8,400 nucleotides of DNA from Piscirickettsiaceae bacterium (GTDB taxonomy: Bacteria > Pseudomonadota > Gammaproteobacteria > PS1 > Pseudothioglobaceae): assembly GCA_012963565.1 (NCBI GenBank), contig DTVJ01000081.1, positions 1 through 8,400 on the forward strand, given 5' to 3'. Position numbers and translations under genes: made by a program. The first letter of the stretch is position 1. Each line of letters begins with the position of its first letter. The notes below the pieces were generated by a model. The model was not told where the DNA came from and did not search any database. It was given only the letters and a program-made list of their open reading frames with translations. Positions 5,963-8,400 of the stretch are shown here, piece by piece.

Positions 5963-7492
5963 ATGGATAAGTCTTTTTTAAAGTCCAGCAGTATTATTAC
6001 TGTTATGACTTTCTTATCTCGCATATTGGGCTTGGTCCGTGATTATTTTATTGCTAGATATTTTGGCGCTAACGGCTTAACTGACGCCTTTCTAGTTGCC
6101 TTTAGAATCCCTAACTTCCTTAGAAGGTTATTTGGTGAAGGTGCCTTCTCTCAGGCCTTTGTCCCGATTCTTGCCGAAGTCAAAGCCAACCATGACGAAA
6201 TAGAAGTACAAAATGTAATTAATCATATTGGCACTAAATTCTTAACAGTGTTGGTTATTATCACTGTGATTACTGTGATTATTGCACCATTGGTGATCTT
6301 TATGTTTGCCTGGGGTTTTTACTTCGATGATGACCCGACTAAATTTAACTTAGCCTCTGACATGCTCAGAATCACTTTTCCCTATTTATTGCTCATCTCA
6401 TTAACTGCATTTTCAGGTGCGATTCTTAACACCTATGATAAATTTGCAGTGCCGGCTTTCACTCCTGTGCTACTTAATATTTCAATGATTTTGAGCGCTG
6501 TTTATTTGTCTGAATACCTAGACACACCAATTATGGCATTGGCTTGGGGCGTGCTAATTGGTGGTGTAGTGCAACTACTGTTTCAAATTCCATTTTTGAT
6601 TAAGATTAAAAAACTACCCAAACTAAAACGTGGTGAACATGCAGCCGTTAAAACCCTAAAAAAACGTATGATTCCTGCCCTATTTGGCGTTTCCGTTTCA
6701 CAAATCAACTTGTTGATTGACACTATGATCGCTACTGTCTTAGTAAGTGGTAGCGTGACTTGGTTATATTATTCCGACCGTCTATTAGAATTACCTTTAG
6801 CGCTGATTGGCATTGCGCTTGCAACAGTTGCACTGGCAAAACTCAGTGTCCATTTTGCCAATAATGATGAGCAAAAATTTACCCGAACCACCAATTACGC
6901 ATTAAAAATTGGTTTATTGCTTGGCGCGCCTGCCTGTGCAGGCCTGGTGTTGCTGGCCGAGCCATTAATTATTACTTTGTTTCAATACGATCAATTTGAT
7001 GCATTTGCAGCACACAAATCTGCATTAAGTTTGATTGCTTATGGCTCGGGACTGATGGCCTTTATCATGGTTAAAATTTTAGCACCGGTCTTTCTTTCCA
7101 GAGGTGACACCAAAACCCCGGTAAAAGTTGGTGTAATTGCCATGGTATCTAATGTGTTTTTAAATATTATTTTTGCTTATTATTTCGCTCATGTCGGTTT
7201 AGCCATTGCAACTTCTATCTCTGCTGTAATTAATGCATCCTTGCTTTATTATTATTTAAACAAGCAATCTATTTTTAATGTTTCTAATGATTTAATTAAA
7301 ATGTTTTTTAAAGTTTTGTTGGCAAGCTTTATAATGGTCATCTTTATTTTAAATTTTTCTAATGAGGTTAATTTTTACTTAGAAGTCGACGCTTGGCAAC
7401 GCATTACTTCGATCGCAATGACGATCGGTGCTTCAGTGGTGATTTACTTTGTTTGTTTACGCTTATTAGGTATCAGGATGGAACATCTATGA
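5963..7492 (+). CDS. murJ: MurJ, lipid II flippase (MviN family)
   Basis: MurJ moves the peptidoglycan precursor lipid II across the inner membrane; it belongs to the MOP exporter superfamily. The 509 residues (511 in E. coli) are strongly hydrophobic and consistent with 14 membrane helices. The N-terminal signature FLSRILGLVRD...TDAFLVAFRIPNFLRRLFGEG is nearly family-perfect. Functionally essential E. coli residues R18, R24, D39, R52 and R270 correspond to R20, R26, D41, R54 and R273. Other landmarks are GVSVSQINLLIDT, FQYDQFDAFA and KILAPVFLSRGDTKTPVK. The stretch after R273 departs from the usual pattern: Ala280, Ala292 and Lys293 stand where E. coli has Gly277, Pro289 and Ser290. The Shine-Dalgarno is weak (AAAG). 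The stop overlaps the next gene by 4 bases (ATGA). It lies where enteric operons carry lpxB. Confidence 0.97.
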   Translation: MDKSFLKSSSIITVMTFLSRILGLVRDYFIARYFGANGLTDAFLVAFRIPNFLRRLFGEGAFSQAFVPILAEVKANHDEIEVQNVINHIGTKFLTVLVIITVITVIIAPLVIFMFAWGFYFDDDPTKFNLASDMLRITFPYLLLISLTAFSGAILNTYDKFAVPAFTPVLLNISMILSAVYLSEYLDTPIMALAWGVLIGGVVQLLFQIPFLIKIKKLPKLKRGEHAAVKTLKKRMIPALFGVSVSQINLLIDTMIATVLVSGSVTWLYYSDRLLELPLALIGIALATVALAKLSVHFANNDEQKFTRTTNYALKIGLLLGAPACAGLVLLAEPLIITLFQYDQFDAFAAHKSALSLIAYGSGLMAFIMVKILAPVFLSRGDTKTPVKVGVIAMVSNVFLNIIFAYYFAHVGLAIATSISAVINASLLYYYLNKQSIFNVSNDLIKMFFKVLLASFIMVIFILNFSNEVNFYLEVDAWQRITSIAMTIGASVVIYFVCLRLLGIRMEHL

Positions 7493-7758
7493 ATATTGTA
7501 CAGTGTGTTAAATTAAACCAAGATCTCGAGGCTCTCGATAGAGCGCCCTACCCCGGTGAGTTAGGCAAGAGAATTCTAGCTAATGTCTCCAAGCAAGGTT
7601 GGCAGTTATGGCTAGACCATCAAACCATGCTCATTAACGAGAATAACCTTAACATGCTAGATGAGAAGGCACAAAGCTATCTCAAAGAACAAATGGAAAA
7701 ATTCTTCTTCTCTGCAGATGGCGCAGATGACATTCAAGGTTATAAGCCAAACGATTAA
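7489..7758 (+). CDS. yggX: YggX-family probable Fe(II)-trafficking protein
   Basis: This is a small cytosolic protein of the YggX family. In E. coli and Salmonella the family is tied to protecting iron-sulfur clusters from oxidants and to Fe(II) handling; the exact biochemistry is unsettled. The 89 residues (91 in E. coli) match along their length: YPGELGKRI, TMLINENNLNML, and the C-terminal IQGYKPND (E. coli IEGYTPED). The conserved N-terminal cysteine is Cys6. The frame is open further upstream to 7393, but that part is murJ read in another frame. Family length and the ATGA overlap with the murJ stop fix the start at 7489. AGGA at 7475-7478 lies 10 bases upstream. The stop overlaps gmk by one base (TAATG). 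Its usual partner elsewhere, mutY, is not in this window. Confidence 0.96.
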   Translation: MNIVQCVKLNQDLEALDRAPYPGELGKRILANVSKQGWQLWLDHQTMLINENNLNMLDEKAQSYLKEQMEKFFFSADGADDIQGYKPND

Positions 7759-8363
7759 TGGCGAACTTATTCATCATTGCCGCCCCTTCTGGCTGTGGTA
7801 AAACTTCTTTGGTCAAGGCTTTAGTTGAACAAACTAATAATCTGTGCGTATCTATTTCACACACCACCAGAGCCGCTCGTTCAGGTGAAGTCCATGGTAA
7901 GAACTACTTCTTTGTCTCTAAGGATGAATTCGATCATATCAATGATAATGATGGATTTATCGAGTCAGCTCAAGTGTTTGATAACTACTATGGGAGCGCC
8001 AAACAAACTGTTAAGGATTTACTCATAGAGGGGCAAGATGTTATCTTGGAAATTGATTGGCAAGGGGCACGACAAGTCAAACAAAGTTTTACTGAGTCAA
8101 TTGGTATTTTTATCCTGCCTCCTTCAATTCCAGCACTTAAAGAGCGCTTGACCGACCGAGGTCAGGACGATCAAACGATTATTGACAGAAGAATGCAAGA
8201 TGCTGTGAGCGAGATGCAACATTTTGATGAATTTGATTACCTGGTCATTAATGATGACTTTGATGTTGCACTTAGTGATTTATCTAACATCATTAAAGCT
8301 CAGCGCCTAACCCTAGAGCAACAAACACAGCAATATCAAGATCTACTTAAACAATTGATATAA
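7758..8363 (+). CDS. gmk: Guanylate kinase
   Basis: Guanylate kinase phosphorylates GMP to GDP with ATP, an essential step to GTP and to (p)ppGpp precursors in the cytosol. The 201 residues (207 in E. coli) show the P-loop APSGCGKT (residues 9-16). The GMP-binding segment SHTTRAARSGEVHGKNYFF follows, with S34, R38, R41, E44 and Y50 at the expected places. Then come NYYGSAK, the core strand ILEIDWQGARQV (about 95-106), IFILPPS, and the lid-arginine region RLTDRGQDDQTIIDRRM. The start codon shares its first base with the yggX stop (TAATG) and has no good Shine-Dalgarno at normal spacing, so re-initiation after yggX is likely. In many Gammaproteobacteria rpoZ and spoT follow gmk; the window ends before that can be seen. 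Confidence 0.98.
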   Translation: MANLFIIAAPSGCGKTSLVKALVEQTNNLCVSISHTTRAARSGEVHGKNYFFVSKDEFDHINDNDGFIESAQVFDNYYGSAKQTVKDLLIEGQDVILEIDWQGARQVKQSFTESIGIFILPPSIPALKERLTDRGQDDQTIIDRRMQDAVSEMQHFDEFDYLVINDDFDVALSDLSNIIKAQRLTLEQQTQQYQDLLKQLI

Positions 8364-8382
8364 CTCATAAATTGCGTATAAT
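8355..8382 (+). promoter_or_regulatory. Strong sigma-70-type promoter after gmk
   Basis: TTGATA (8355-8360, 5 of 6 consensus bases) overlaps the last codons of gmk. A perfect TATAAT (8377-8382) follows after 16 bases. Transcription would start near 8389-8391 and read out of the window into an unseen gene. No hairpin terminator is visible between the gmk stop and the right edge, so read-through from the operon is also possible. Confidence 0.7.
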
Positions 8383-8400
8383 ATCACTCCATACTAATAT

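Noticed and set aside
7330..7335. TATAAT in the 3' part of murJ as a promoter for yggX-gmk
   Set aside because: The only -35-like sequence nearby (TTGTTG at 7316) is just 8 bases away, and the surrounding DNA is simply AT-rich coding sequence for a membrane helix.
7393..7488. N-terminal extension of the yggX frame (32 extra residues)
   Set aside because: This part overlaps murJ in another frame, has no similarity to YggX, and the ATG at 7489 gives the family length and a normal ATGA overlap.
1..8400. A previously undescribed system or mobile island
   Set aside because: All large frames belong to well-known envelope or nucleotide genes in one strand and tight operon layout; no transposase, integrase, terminal repeats, CRISPR or orphan gene of convincing quality was found.

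Overview
The window is one uninterrupted, plus-strand run of nine housekeeping genes for building the Gram-negative cell envelope: rseP (3' part only), bamA, skp/ompH, lpxD, fabZ, lpxA, murJ, a yggX-type gene and gmk. The rseP-bamA-skp-lpxD-fabZ-lpxA order is classical for Gammaproteobacteria. The DNA is clearly AT-rich. A slow or streamlined marine or symbiotic gammaproteobacterium (for example the SUP05/Thioglobus group) would fit, but that is an impression from composition and gene order, not a proven placement.

Layout. Positions 1-858 hold the C-terminal two thirds of the site-2 protease RseP, whose N-terminal zinc-binding part lies off the left edge. Positions 868-3676 encode BamA, the outer-membrane protein insertase, and the periplasmic chaperone Skp. 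Positions 3676-5945 encode LpxD, FabZ and LpxA, the acyl-chain part of lipid A synthesis. Positions 5963-7492 encode the lipid II flippase MurJ. It occupies the place where enteric bacteria carry lpxB. Positions 7489-8363 encode a YggX-like Fe(II)-trafficking protein and guanylate kinase. The last 37 bases contain a strong sigma-70-type promoter for an unseen gene to the right.

The genes are packed tightly: the largest gap is 27 bases, and four junctions overlap by 1 or 4 bases (TAATG or ATGA). This points to one transcript with translational coupling. A second promoter-like site sits in the last codons of rseP, just before bamA. Functionally the set links outer-membrane stress proteolysis, outer-membrane protein folding, lipid A acylation, fatty-acid dehydration (FabZ competes with LpxA for 3-hydroxyacyl-ACP) and peptidoglycan precursor export.

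I found no mobile element, CRISPR array, RNA gene, phage gene or unknown system. Every large open frame is explained by a known family. The second-look points are fine-scale: the acyl-length ruler residues of LpxA and LpxD, the cysteine pattern and short loop 6 of BamA, an altered helix motif in MurJ, the two promoter candidates, and the lpxA-murJ-yggX-gmk linkage.
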